Both the position numbers and the translations under genes were made by a program. Positions 9,528-18,792 of a stretch of 30,554 nucleotides of DNA are shown in pieces. This stretch comes from Acidobacteriota bacterium (lineage in GTDB: Bacteria; Acidobacteriota; Blastocatellia; Pyrinomonadales; Pyrinomonadaceae): positions 1 through 30,554 of the forward strand of contig JADKBM010000009.1 in NCBI GenBank assembly GCA_016715115.1. The letters run 5' to 3'. The notes below the pieces were generated by a model that was not told the DNA's origin, did not search any database, and saw nothing but the letters and a program-made list of their open reading frames with translations. Position 1 is the stretch's first letter. Each line of letters begins with the position of its first letter.

Positions 9528-11824
9528 CGCTGAAACGACTGTCCTCTAGGAGCTCGCCCACGAGGCTCGACAGGCGGCTTGGGCAACCTATTTGCCGGCG
9601 CGCCAATTGCCGAGAGTTCCTTCATTGCAACTATATCCATCGACTTCATCGTCAGCTTGGCTTTCACGTCATCTAGCGTCATCTGGTGGCGCGAAGCGTA
9701 ATCTAGCTGTGCCAGTTCTAGCGAGGCTCAACTCGGCCATGCGAGCTTTCGTGCTCGCGCTGGGTGCGATCGGTCTCCGCCTGAACGTACTGGGTATCGC
9801 GATCCGTATCGGCCTTGATCTTCCGGGTATCGACCTGCGCGCGAAATCTTCGCCGCTTCGATCTGCGGAGCGGATGGTGCCAGGCTGCTCGCTGATCTTC
9901 TTCCATTCCTCGTCGTCATACAGGAACTTGCTTGGGTCGAGGCGCTGCGATCGCGCCATCTCTGCGAACCACTTGTCCGGAGATACGCGGAATGGATTGC
10001 GCTCCTGCTGCACCAGAGCGCCCATCTGCAGGATGGCTTGCGACTGCAACGCCCGCTCCACAAGAACTGCGGAGCCGCGCGCCTTGATCTGGAAGTCACC
10101 CTTGGCCTTGTCGTTGTCCGAGTACATCATCAGAAATTCGTAGTAACGATTGATATGCGGCTCGATAATAGATTCGTCGAAGGTTCGCGCCTTGTCGCGC
10201 GGGACGACACCAGCGTTGTTGGAAAGAATCTCCATGCCGCCTACGGTATCTGGCGCCTGCCCCATCTGCCCCTGCATTAGCATCGGCTGTCCGGTTGTGT
10301 CTTCCGCAACTTTGAGGCCGAAATAGACGATGTTTTGTAATTCTACCTGCTTGCTAGGTATGTCGAACACATGCATTGCGTCGCGGATAGACTGGGCGTC
10401 CGCGGCTTCATCTAGTTCAAAAATCTTGTCGCCGTTAATGTCCCACGACCCATCCATTGGATTGATCACTCCCCGCTTGATGCCGAGAAGCAACGCCGCG
10501 CTCAGCCTGGCGTTGTTGAGCATCAGCCGGGTTGCTGCCGTGACGATTTTCTGCGCCGCGCGAATCTGGTGTGGCAGGCCGTAACCTGTCCATGAGTTCG
10601 CCCGCTCCGACCAAGGGAACACGTCGTATGGGAATTCTCCGGAATCCAGCGGATTTTCGATGACCTTAACGACGCGGTTGTTAACCAATGTGATCTGAAC
10701 ATAGGCGTAATCGTCGCCGTCAGGCTGTTCCTTTCCTTCCTCGCTGTCGCTATCAACCTCATCATCCGTGGCATGGTGCAGCGTCCGTGCCGCATCTAGG
10801 TCGGAACGCTTAACGTCGCCGTAGAAGTACCAGATGTCGTAGAGTGACTTGTCGTTTATTCCATCACGCCGGCCGCTCGTCGAGTCTGTCGAGGACCATG
10901 CCTGCGGACCTTCTTCTAAACAGGCATCAATCTCGGGGTCGATGTAATCTACACCTTTCAAGTCACGCAGTTGTTTGCGGGTAATCTCATCGTGCTCGAC
11001 GATGAACGACCCATTGTGAATGTTGTCGCCGCAGGCCGGGTCGGGATAGAGGTTCCACGGACTGATGCATTTCGAGGCCGGCGCAACCTTGACGCTGATC
11101 TGCAACTGCGCGCCCATCTCCGACATGACGACTTTTGCGGCTTTGCGCTTTACCGGAAACGGCCCTTTCAATACCCCGACGCCAAGCTTGCCGGACATCT
11201 TTATCATCTTGCGCTGTTCGGAAACGAATCCACTCTCGGTATGCCAATCGTTGATTTGTTGCTCTGCCGCTTTGGCGGCATCCTTGGCCTTCGCGAGTGC
11301 TTGTTTCGCAGCATCGGCAACGGTCATTTGCACCTGGCCCTGCATTCCCGCGCGGTTTCTTCCTCATCCGGACCGCGCATCATCGGCTGTCCGTAGTCAT
11401 CGAGCAGAGGGCTTGTATTGTCTTGCGCGGCATCGAGTTCAGGAATCGGGGTCGGCTCAACCCCGTAGTTCAACTCGTCTTGAGGCAGCAGCATGTCGGC
11501 AATGCGGGCCGTCGCTGAATTTGTGTAGGGATAGGTGATGTTGAGCAGCAGCGTTGATCGGACGTCCTTGCTGTCTGAGTTTTTCAACAACCCACCAGAC
11601 ATCGACGTCGGCTTGCGTGTGGCGGCATTGCTGGTGCCGCGGTTGGCGTCGTCGATGCCTTCGTATTGCTCCTCGGCGAGCGCCCATTCTTCTTCGACAC
11701 CGGACTGTTGCCTGTACTTGATCGCCTCGTCACGCTTTTCACGCACGATCGCAGACAGCGCCGCAAATCGTTCGATATTCTTCTGTTCCGTGCGGCCTGG
11801 CGACTCTTGTTCCGTATCGATCAT
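9524..11824 (-). CDS. portal protein, frame-broken
   Basis: ATG at 11822-11824 overlaps the upstream stop (ATGA). The N-terminal piece (11324-11824) contains RSTLLLNITYPYTNSATARI, typical of podovirus-like portals. Near 11342 one base is missing and the frame resumes in the piece 9669-11345, with APASKCISPWNLYPDPACGD, PYDVFPWSERANSWTGYGLP and DTVGGMEILSNNAGVV. Four apparent extra bases between 9885 and 9715 scatter the C-terminal coiled coil (VDTRKIKADTDRDTQYVQAE, LAQLDYASRHQMTLDDVKAK) over three frames; it ends in TGA at 9524. The reconstruction is about 765 residues. The portal dodecamer is the DNA gate at one capsid vertex and docks the terminase. Confidence 0.75.
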
Positions 11825-12414
11825 CGGCGCATCCTATTAGTCATCATTTCCGCCCATTTCTGCGCCGCGCGCCTACCGTAGCGTCGTCTGAATACGTTGC
11901 TTACAAGCGATTGCCGGCCACAGGCAACCGTAGATAACCCAGCCGAAATCGTCATGTTCGATACGGCTGCGGAAATCGCGCCGCCGCCGGTGTCCGGCTC
12001 GCTGAGTCCGGTTGCCGTCACCAGCCCTGACACAACGCCGACATGAATCTGTGTTGCCGCCGTGCCTGACAGTGCAGAGACAGTCGAGGCCCCTGCCACC
12101 AATGCAGATTGCGATTGCGTGGCGGCTGGCGTGCTTGATTGCGTTGCACTGGCCGCATTGGAAACCGCGGCAAGTTGTGCCTGTGTGCCAGACGGGGCGG
12201 ATAGCGCCGCATCACAGACCAACGCAGCAATCACGGCAACCTGTGTCTGGCTCGCAGCGAGAGAGTCCAGTAAGGTCGCCGTCGCCAGACTAGCAACCGC
12301 GCCTTGAATCGCCCCGCTTTCCTCTTCGGCAAACTCTGCGTCGAACCAGCCGACAGCATCGACCTCGGGCGCGAACCAGCGCAGCGGATTCGCGTTTTGG
12401 TCGAACAGCAGCAT
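11821..12414 (-). CDS. Ala/Ser/Thr-rich virion protein (197 aa)
   Basis: Starts MLLFDQNANPLRWFAPEVDA with SD GAGGTAAGCC. Residues 1-35 are ordinary and aromatic; residues 36-165 are a low-complexity Ala/Ser/Thr/Gly/Gln tract with a loose repeat of hydrophobic-Ala-Ser-Ala blocks. The C-terminus is basic (RRRYGRRAAQKWAEMMTNRM). Similar Ala-rich proteins with a WFAPEVD-like opening occur next to tail or head genes in phages. It overlaps the portal start by four bases. I infer a minor virion protein. Confidence 0.5.
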   Translation of the reverse strand: MLLFDQNANPLRWFAPEVDAVGWFDAEFAEEESGAIQGAVASLATATLLDSLAASQTQVAVIAALVCDAALSAPSGTQAQLAAVSNAASATQSSTPAATQSQSALVAGASTVSALSGTAATQIHVGVVSGLVTATGLSEPDTGGGAISAAVSNMTISAGLSTVACGRQSLVSNVFRRRYGRRAAQKWAEMMTNRMRR

Positions 12415-12422
12415 GGCTTACC

Positions 12423-13262
12423 TCAGAGCGTGCGCACCCACTTCAGCAGCGCGCCAGCCTTGGCCGTAACAGCAGAGACCGTGACCTCGGAGGCGAAGCG
12501 GGCAATAACGGTCCCGTTGCTGCTCGGCTTGATCACGCCAGCAATCCGCGCCACGTTGCCGGCGGTCAGCGAGGTGGCATTCGACGCCGCAGGGATGTCG
12601 TAGGCGGTCGCGTAGTTGGTCGTCATCGACGTGGCGGTCAGCGTGTATTGGCTGGTGTAGTTGAGCATCGTCGGCGAAGCCGGGCCGTTGATGGTCCAAC
12701 GCGATCCCGTCGTCGTCGCCGCCGAGGTGTATGGAATCAGGAATTCGAACTGGTAGGTCTGTCCGGCCGTGACCGCGAACGACAGGCCCGTGACATCGGC
12801 GATCGTGTTCGCCACCGCGTTGTTATTCACCACATCCGAAGCGAGGACAACCAGATTCATCGCATTGACCGCGGGCGAACCGAAGTCGGTAATGTGGTGA
12901 ATGCGCCCAGTTGCGTCGGTCATGCTGAAGCCTGCACCTTCGTGGTAATGCAGGGTGTCGCCGGCAGGAATCGTCGCCTGCACCAACTCCATCGCATTGG
13001 TGCCGTCGGTCAGCACAACCTTGACGCCTACTGATGTCGTAGCGTGGCGGTTCCGCACCGTCAGCGTCTTGACCGTGCGGTAGGTGCTTGCGCTTGGTGA
13101 TGCCACCACATCGGTCGTCGTCGCGGTGGTAATCGGCGTGTTCTTCCGCCCCGGCGTGGTCGTCGTGCCGTTCAAATCGACGTAGGACGCATGAGCATCG
13201 ACGGTAATCGCCGAGTCCGTGACGACCTGAATCTTGTCCGAGGTAGAAGCGAGCAGCAGCAT
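12423..13262 (-). CDS. virion structural protein (279 aa)
   Basis: An intact 279-residue frame opening MLLLASTSDKIQVVTDSAIT. Features include VDLNGTTTTPGRKNTPITTA and ASTYRTVKTLTVRNRHATTS, then IPAGDTLHYHEGAGFSMTDA, a pattern I associate with small phage coat-associated or tail proteins with a beta-sandwich. The second half (QTYQFEFLIPYTSAATTTGS) resembles a further beta domain. It has no transmembrane segment and almost no cysteine. It starts one base after the preceding gene's stop. Family membership is recalled, not checked. Confidence 0.55.
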   Translation of the reverse strand: MLLLASTSDKIQVVTDSAITVDAHASYVDLNGTTTTPGRKNTPITTATTTDVVASPSASTYRTVKTLTVRNRHATTSVGVKVVLTDGTNAMELVQATIPAGDTLHYHEGAGFSMTDATGRIHHITDFGSPAVNAMNLVVLASDVVNNNAVANTIADVTGLSFAVTAGQTYQFEFLIPYTSAATTTGSRWTINGPASPTMLNYTSQYTLTATSMTTNYATAYDIPAASNATSLTAGNVARIAGVIKPSSNGTVIARFASEVTVSAVTAKAGALLKWVRTL

Positions 13263-13263
13263 G

Positions 13264-13668
13264 TCAGGTCGGCTGGTTCAGCGTCCAGGTCCACGCCGGC
13301 ACGGCCAGCGTGTTGCCGCTGAACATTTGCTGATTGTTGGTCTCGTCTGTCACGAGCAAGACCGCCGATCCGACAGAATCGACCACGGCGATATGCGTAT
13401 CAGGTGAGGCTCCTGAGTTTGCCGTGAGCGCAATACTCTTGGCGGCGAACGTGCTCACACGCGCAGCTCCGGCCGCACCGGATTGCACGATGTCTCCAGC
13501 TGCCAGATCGACCGATCCACAGCTATTTGTCGTGACGACCGTCGAATAGGAATCGCTGGCCGAATACGCTTTAATGGCGTGCATCTTCACGCGGCCCGCC
13601 GTACCAGCCAATGTGCGGATCAGGTCCGACCCGCCATCCATCACCGACTGCGAGGTCCACTTAGCCAT
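13264..13668 (-). CDS. virion-associated hypothetical protein (134 aa)
   Basis: Intact 134-residue frame opening MAKWTSQSVMDGGSDLIRTL with a GGAG SD about eight bases upstream of the ATG. The body is Ala/Ser/Val/Thr-rich beta sequence (DSYSTVVTTNSCGSVDLAAGD) and the C-terminus is PAWTWTLNQPT. It is likely a small tail or fibre-associated protein working with its neighbours. The ATG is overlapped by the stop of another frame that may be the original end of the upstream 485-residue gene. Confidence 0.5.
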   Translation of the reverse strand: MAKWTSQSVMDGGSDLIRTLAGTAGRVKMHAIKAYSASDSYSTVVTTNSCGSVDLAAGDIVQSGAAGAARVSTFAAKSIALTANSGASPDTHIAVVDSVGSAVLLVTDETNNQQMFSGNTLAVPAWTWTLNQPT

Positions 13669-13697
13669 CCATGTTGCTCCGTTTGATTGTCATGCCA

Positions 13698-15155
13698 TTA
13701 GCGCCCATGTCGCCTACGATAACTGCCGACGCGCCATGCGCCGGAGAACTGATGCTCCTGCCCGGTAGAACTTGTGCCGACAGACTGCGGTGTCCATGCG
13801 TAAGACGCACTGTTGGCCGCTACAAGATACCCGGCGCGCGTTGCCACATTTTGAGGCGTGAAAGTGTATCCGGCATATGCGATCGTAATGGCAATGTTGC
13901 CGGTCCCTTTGCTGGTTCCGATGTCCTGCGGCGTGAAAGCGAAAGAGGCCGATACAATTGTCGAAATCGCAGCAGACCTCGTGCCGACGGACTGTGGCGT
14001 GAAGGCGTAAGATGCGCTCTCTGCCGCCAGCGGCTCGATTCCTGTCGTGAAGACTTCCTCGGTCGCCCACGATTGCGGCACGCCGGCCACCAGCGCAGCA
14101 ACGCGCCAGTAGTACGTCGTGCGGTCTGCAAGTCCAGTTATCGCATAGGTCAGGACATCCGTTGCGACTTCGGCGCTGTTGGCATACGGCGCACCGGAAT
14201 TACTATCCCACTCGATTCGATAGCCTTCGTTTCCGGGGACCGGAAGGTATGTAACATCGACGGTTCGCGTCCTGCTAGTCCCGACATTTTGCGGCGTGAA
14301 GGCGAAAGACGCCTGTGCGGCAAGCATCGATGCGGCGCCGCCTTTTGCCGTGCCGATGTTTTGTGGGGAGAAAGCGAAAGAGGCGCTATCTGCGGTAACC
14401 GAGAATCCTGCTTTTGCTCCGACATCCTGCGGTGTGTGGGTGTAGCTGGCAGACTCGACGGTTGTCGTTGCGCTTCCGCCGCCAGATGCGCCTTTTACAG
14501 CGACCCCTATGACGGCCCAATCTAATTGATTGGTGTTCGTCCCATTAATTGTAAAGTTGATGGTCTCGCTGGTTGAAGTGGCGGTCTTGGTAACGATGCA
14601 CATTGCCTCGAAATTACCCGAGTGCTCCATCGTGTATCGTTCTGTGGAGCCTGAGCCAGCCAGAACCGTCCTGTCACTTGTGGCGGTCTGATCGACAAAC
14701 CAGCACGCCCCGACAATCAAGTCTCCAACGGCGCAAGATACGGATAGACTAGGCTGCGTTCCGGAAACGAAGTTCCCGGTTGCAGTTGCAGGGGTGCCTA
14801 TCGGCGTCCCCTGATCGACTCCTGTGAGGCTTATTGCGCCGCCAGCCAGCTCGCCTTCCGTGCTCCCCCACGAGTAATATGACGTTTGGGAAGCTGCGGC
14901 AGGCGCGACCAGCGTATATAGCGACAGTTTCCCGAATGATCCAGCATTGACGGTAGAGCCTTGTTTGGTCAGTGCCGTTCCGCCAGACCCGCCCCATTTA
15001 GCGCCGGACGGATCAGCTACCGGATCATCCCCGGATGCTGGGAACGCCAGCATAAATCGATTTGATCCGGCAACCGTCCATGACGCGCTAGTAATGGACG
15101 TTGCGCTCGACCCTTCCAGGTCGCTATGTGTTGCGTCGAAAACAGGTGTCGCCAT
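13698..15155 (-). CDS. repeat-containing adhesin-like virion protein (485 aa)
   Basis: Residues 1-225 form a beta-rich N-terminal domain (SASWTVAGSNRFMLAFPASG; GELAGGAISLTGVDQGTPIG). Residues 235-460 hold seven copies of a 12-residue motif of the form SAS(F/Y)AFTPQ(N/D/S)(V/I)G at about 235, 257, 281, 380, 402, 427 and 449, so the period is 22-25 residues. A fibronectin type III-like domain (about 297-372, GYRIEWDSNS, TTYYWRVAAL) sits between copies 3 and 4. The last 20 residues (EHQFSGAWRVGSYRRRHGR) look unlike the rest. It starts two bases after the hydrolase gene and probably forms part of a fibre or receptor-binding structure. Confidence 0.6.
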   Translation of the reverse strand: MATPVFDATHSDLEGSSATSITSASWTVAGSNRFMLAFPASGDDPVADPSGAKWGGSGGTALTKQGSTVNAGSFGKLSLYTLVAPAAASQTSYYSWGSTEGELAGGAISLTGVDQGTPIGTPATATGNFVSGTQPSLSVSCAVGDLIVGACWFVDQTATSDRTVLAGSGSTERYTMEHSGNFEAMCIVTKTATSTSETINFTINGTNTNQLDWAVIGVAVKGASGGGSATTTVESASYTHTPQDVGAKAGFSVTADSASFAFSPQNIGTAKGGAASMLAAQASFAFTPQNVGTSRTRTVDVTYLPVPGNEGYRIEWDSNSGAPYANSAEVATDVLTYAITGLADRTTYYWRVAALVAGVPQSWATEEVFTTGIEPLAAESASYAFTPQSVGTRSAAISTIVSASFAFTPQDIGTSKGTGNIAITIAYAGYTFTPQNVATRAGYLVAANSASYAWTPQSVGTSSTGQEHQFSGAWRVGSYRRRHGR

Positions 15156-15157
15156 AT

Positions 15158-18100
15158 TTACCTAGGCCTGAACTTGTCGCGGCCAGGCGCAGCCAGCGGG
15201 TTGGCGAGTGCTTTGAACGCACCGAAGGATCGTTTTTTCGTCACGATGTCTTGTTGCAATAGACCGAACCAGCACTCCTCAAGCGCCGCCGTTGCACAGC
15301 GATCTGTCAAGACGTACCAAAAACTAGGGCCAGCCCATGATTTTCCGGCGAGGATCGGAAAGCCGGACGACACCCAACTATCCGCTTGCAATGTCGTGCT
15401 GACTGAACCCATGTTGCCCGTTCCGCCAGTTGGAATCCCCCATTCCGTCGTACATATCTTTAGCGCCGACTGCCCGTTGTTCGTCATCGCGGTACGCAGC
15501 GAGGTACCTGTGTATTGCTCCATTTGCATCCACCCGGTTCCGAGTCCGCTCACGTAGGCCGTTCCGGGCGGCTGCGCATTGTTGGTATATGGGTGATGGC
15601 CGATGCAATCCCAATGCTCTTTAGCGCCGGCAATGGCGTATAGGTCTACCAGATAGCCCATCGCCGTTCGAGACTCTGTGCAAGCAGACCCGGGAGAGCA
15701 GGCTGCCGGCGCATCGACGGCAGGACCGGTCCCGGCAGTTATGACGGCTGTCTGCGGTCTCGCAGCCTTCGCCGCGTTGTAGCCTGGCTCAAGCACCTTA
15801 GCGTAATAATTGGTCGCGCTGACTGCCGGGCAGGAGAAGCCTAGAGAGTTTGGCTCATTCCAGAACTCGACGGCATCCGGGGTAAATCGAGCGACCGCCG
15901 CACCGACAAACGCCCCGAACGCAGCGCCATTGACCGGCATTGCGTTGCTGTTCGTACAGGCCACGTCACGATTCCACGCCGGCGAGTAGCCAAGCATCAG
16001 CAGAATCTTAAAGCCACGAGCCTTTATCTCGTTTATTCTCGTGTCGTACTCAGACCACGTATAGACGCCCTGCGTTGCCTCGGCTGTCGAATGCGTTACG
16101 TCCATACGAACCCAGCATGTCGATCCGCACATGAATGCGATTGCATCGAGCGCCTGTGCCCGTTGCGTGGAATCCCAAGCCCCATTCCGGAATTCAAGCG
16201 GCAAATTGACGCCGTATCCGAAGGATAGATTAATGTGCGAGGTAGCTGTCGCCGATGTGCTGGGCGCAGACTGATTGCCCGCGGCGTCCTTCGCGCTGAC
16301 GCGATACTCGTAGCGAGTCGTAGTCGGTACCGTGTCGGCGTAGCTCGTGCCTGCCGGCGCGGCGATCTGCGTCCATGCCCCGCCATCGGGGAGTGAGCGG
16401 CGTTCGAGCGGGTAGCTAGTGACACCTACCGCGTCTGTCGATGCAGACCATGTGCAGGTAATCCCCGTGGTAGTCGAGGACGGGCAGGATAGGCTAGCGG
16501 GAACGGTCGGCGCGGTAGTATCGCCGCTGTCTACCAATGCACACCCTACGCGGTCGGTAGCAACGACGAGGTTATCCCAGTCACGGGTGCGGCCAGATAC
16601 GGCCAAGCCGGCATTTTCATAGTTCTCGAACGACATCATGTTGATGCCGTTGTAGGTGCCGGCGTAGCTGCCGCGCAGATTCAGCCCTGTTGCCTGAGCA
16701 TCCAGCACCCCATCGACCCACAACTCCTGCACCCCGTCCGATGCGCCAAGCGTATTGAGTTTAACGTGGCCCTCGATGCACTGCCATGTGTTCGCGCGTG
16801 AATTGCCCATCACGGGGATAGTCCCGGCGTCAGCCCCTAGCCAGGTGAAGTTTGCCGTATCGTTCCACGTCGTCGTCACTACCGTTGAGCCGCTAACGCC
16901 AGACGCAGGATCAACGCCAAGGACCGTTGAATACGATCCACCACCAGACCACCAGTGCGTCATGAATGTCTGGTTCGGGCAATACCCTGTTGCGCTTGAG
17001 CACCCAACAGCGCGGGTGAATTTCCAGCCGTCGCCTGGATTCCAGCCCGCCGAATGCTTGATGTACGCACGCCAGTAAATCTCCGTGACATCTGTGCTCG
17101 ACTTGACGTTCGGCGTATAGGCCGTGTCGCCGAACACGATCTTGAAGTCGCCACCATTTGACGTCCCGGTTGTATTCGGGAAGGTTGCACGCAGTGAATA
17201 GCCGGGGCTTCCATTTCCGGCGGATCGCACCATGCTCGATCCGAATCCGTTTGAATCCCACCATGACGCGCTCTTATCCGTCTCGAAATCGTCGCACCAA
17301 ATCCACGTCGGATGGCTGCTTTCCCACCCTGACGGGCATCCTACTGCGCCCCCTATGTTGCTGACCGTGACGCTGATCGTCGAAGAAGTCGTCTGATTGC
17401 TGCTGGTGTCGGTGCAGCGCGCGGAGAGTGTGTGCGTACCGTTGCTTGCGCCAGTCGTGTCCCACGTGATCGAGTAGGGACTGGAAGTATCGGCAGTGCC
17501 GAGACTCGACCCATCAAGCAGCATTTGCACGTTTGCAACTGCCGTTTCATCTGTGCATGTTGCGGTGACAGTTTGATTGCCGCTGACAGTCGCGCCGGTG
17601 CTTGGTACGGTGACAGCTACGCCGGTCGGGGCGGTAGTGTCTCCCCCTCCAAAGGTGGAGTTGAAAACGTTGTCCGTTGAGATGTCATCAACGTAGATCG
17701 TTCCGCCTCCCGCCGCATCGTTCATTTGGAAGTACGGCATCATCATCCAGCCGCCCCACGACTCCCACCATTCCGTCCCCGCGTCGTCGTGCAGGATGAA
17801 ATTGGATGTAGTCCCCACAAGTGTGCCATTGACCCACGCTTTTATTTCGCCGTCAGCCGTGGATGTAGTGCTGTTCGGGCGAATCATGACGATGTATTCG
17901 CGCCACGTGTTGTCGGCCTTGTTGGTCATATCGTAGTTGATGCTAGGCCCAGGATCGACACAGCCGCCACCAGCGCCCGCGCCGTCGCACTCTCCGACAT
18001 TGAACCCGCTCGCTTGGACGTATCCGGTCCAGCCCCTGATGCCGGAATTGCCGTCAAAATCTGCAACCACGCGGGACGACTTAGTCTTTGGCGTAACGCT

Positions 18101-18472
18101 ACCCCAACTCCAGCCGGTATTTATTCTCATCCACCAGCGATAATAGATAGCGGGACCACCAACAATGTCTGCGCCTGTAATACGAATCGGCGCGTTAAGT
18201 TCTTTCCCCTGTGACTCGTCCCCTGTCGATCCATCTACTATTATTTTCATGGAGCACGAGCCAGAGTGAGACACCGTGCAGTCCTGCGATGAATTACCTA
18301 TGTAGCCGTACAAGAAAGTCGTAGAGACGCCGTTGGCAATATATGTGTTGCCCTCGGCACCCCACGAGAAATAGTTGGTCGCGTGCGCGCTCCCGCACAC
18401 AGCGAACAGAGCAACGACGGCGAGCGTATAGGTCGCGCTCGCCGCACTACGCCACAACAGGCGATCGAACAT
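15158..18472 (-). CDS. multidomain secreted-type glycoside hydrolase
   Basis: The 1104-residue product has a clear Sec signal peptide (hydrophobic TLAVVALFAVCGSAHA, predicted cut near residue 31). Domains in order: lectin/polysaccharide-lyase-like beta domain (33-275), Ig-like domain (278-372, TAPTGVAVTVPSTGATVSG), second lectin-like domain (380-648), fibronectin III domain (653-745), and a glycoside-hydrolase TIM barrel (750-1095). Likely catalytic residues are Glu873 in VEFWNEPN and Glu1010 in CTTEWG, the arrangement of clan GH-A families such as GH39 or GH5. Many cysteines suggest folding outside the cytoplasm. The ATG at 18472 overlaps the upstream stop; an in-frame GTG lies three bases earlier. 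It is a candidate capsule or exopolysaccharide depolymerase; substrate unknown. Confidence 0.75.
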   Translation of the reverse strand: MFDRLLWRSAASATYTLAVVALFAVCGSAHATNYFSWGAEGNTYIANGVSTTFLYGYIGNSSQDCTVSHSGSCSMKIIVDGSTGDESQGKELNAPIRITGADIVGGPAIYYRWWMRINTGWSWGSVTPKTKSSRVVADFDGNSGIRGWTGYVQASGFNVGECDGAGAGGGCVDPGPSINYDMTNKADNTWREYIVMIRPNSTTSTADGEIKAWVNGTLVGTTSNFILHDDAGTEWWESWGGWMMMPYFQMNDAAGGGTIYVDDISTDNVFNSTFGGGDTTAPTGVAVTVPSTGATVSGNQTVTATCTDETAVANVQMLLDGSSLGTADTSSPYSITWDTTGASNGTHTLSARCTDTSSNQTTSSTISVTVSNIGGAVGCPSGWESSHPTWIWCDDFETDKSASWWDSNGFGSSMVRSAGNGSPGYSLRATFPNTTGTSNGGDFKIVFGDTAYTPNVKSSTDVTEIYWRAYIKHSAGWNPGDGWKFTRAVGCSSATGYCPNQTFMTHWWSGGGSYSTVLGVDPASGVSGSTVVTTTWNDTANFTWLGADAGTIPVMGNSRANTWQCIEGHVKLNTLGASDGVQELWVDGVLDAQATGLNLRGSYAGTYNGINMMSFENYENAGLAVSGRTRDWDNLVVATDRVGCALVDSGDTTAPTVPASLSCPSSTTTGITCTWSASTDAVGVTSYPLERRSLPDGGAWTQIAAPAGTSYADTVPTTTRYEYRVSAKDAAGNQSAPSTSATATSHINLSFGYGVNLPLEFRNGAWDSTQRAQALDAIAFMCGSTCWVRMDVTHSTAEATQGVYTWSEYDTRINEIKARGFKILLMLGYSPAWNRDVACTNSNAMPVNGAAFGAFVGAAVARFTPDAVEFWNEPNSLGFSCPAVSATNYYAKVLEPGYNAAKAARPQTAVITAGTGPAVDAPAACSPGSACTESRTAMGYLVDLYAIAGAKEHWDCIGHHPYTNNAQPPGTAYVSGLGTGWMQMEQYTGTSLRTAMTNNGQSALKICTTEWGIPTGGTGNMGSVSTTLQADSWVSSGFPILAGKSWAGPSFWYVLTDRCATAALEECWFGLLQQDIVTKKRSFGAFKALANPLAAPGRDKFRPR

Positions 18473-18792
18473 CACGCGACCGGAGCGAGATTGAGCTTCT
18501 TGGCGACAGCCATGCGCTTGGCAATCAGGCCGATTTCGCGCTTCGTCGCGATCCAGTCGGCGCCCCAGATATTTTCAATCTGGTCTGCCAGTTCAACTGC
18601 CCTGATGCGCGCCATCTCAGCCCTTGCATTCGCCTCGTCGAGTTTCGTCTGGATCGGGGCGGTCTTCGCGTAAGTCGCCTCGACAACGGAGTTTAGTAGA
18701 TAGTAGCGCGACTCCATGTCGCTCCACGTCATTGCATTTACCTTGGCATCTTGCGCGGCCACGGCTTCGATTGTCATTGCTTGCGGTTTCAT
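18472..18792 (-). CDS. small coiled-coil protein (106 aa)
   Basis: A 106-residue soluble protein, MKPQAMTIEAVAAQDAKVNA at the start, with long amphipathic helices (TKLDEANARAEMARIRAVEL) and a C-terminal basic stretch (KREIGLIAKRMAVAKKLNL). The ATG overlaps the upstream stop as ATGA and its own stop overlaps the hydrolase start. Co-translation with tail-type genes suggests an assembly chaperone or small virion protein. Family not recognised. Confidence 0.55.
   Translation of the reverse strand: MKPQAMTIEAVAAQDAKVNAMTWSDMESRYYLLNSVVEATYAKTAPIQTKLDEANARAEMARIRAVELADQIENIWGADWIATKREIGLIAKRMAVAKKLNLAPVA

Noticed and set aside
11324..11345. Programmed -1 frameshift in the portal gene
   Set aside because: No slippery heptamer of the X XXY YYZ type in the right frame, and many similar breaks nearby point to sequence errors.
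13750..14450. Regular DNA repeats that might suggest a CRISPR array
   Set aside because: The repeats are in-frame protein repeats of differing sequence with coding sequence between them, not identical repeats with unique spacers.
13671..14525. 284-codon plus-strand open frame opposite the TPQ-repeat gene
   Set aside because: It mirrors the DNA repeats of the minus-strand gene and is Arg/Cys-rich without motifs.
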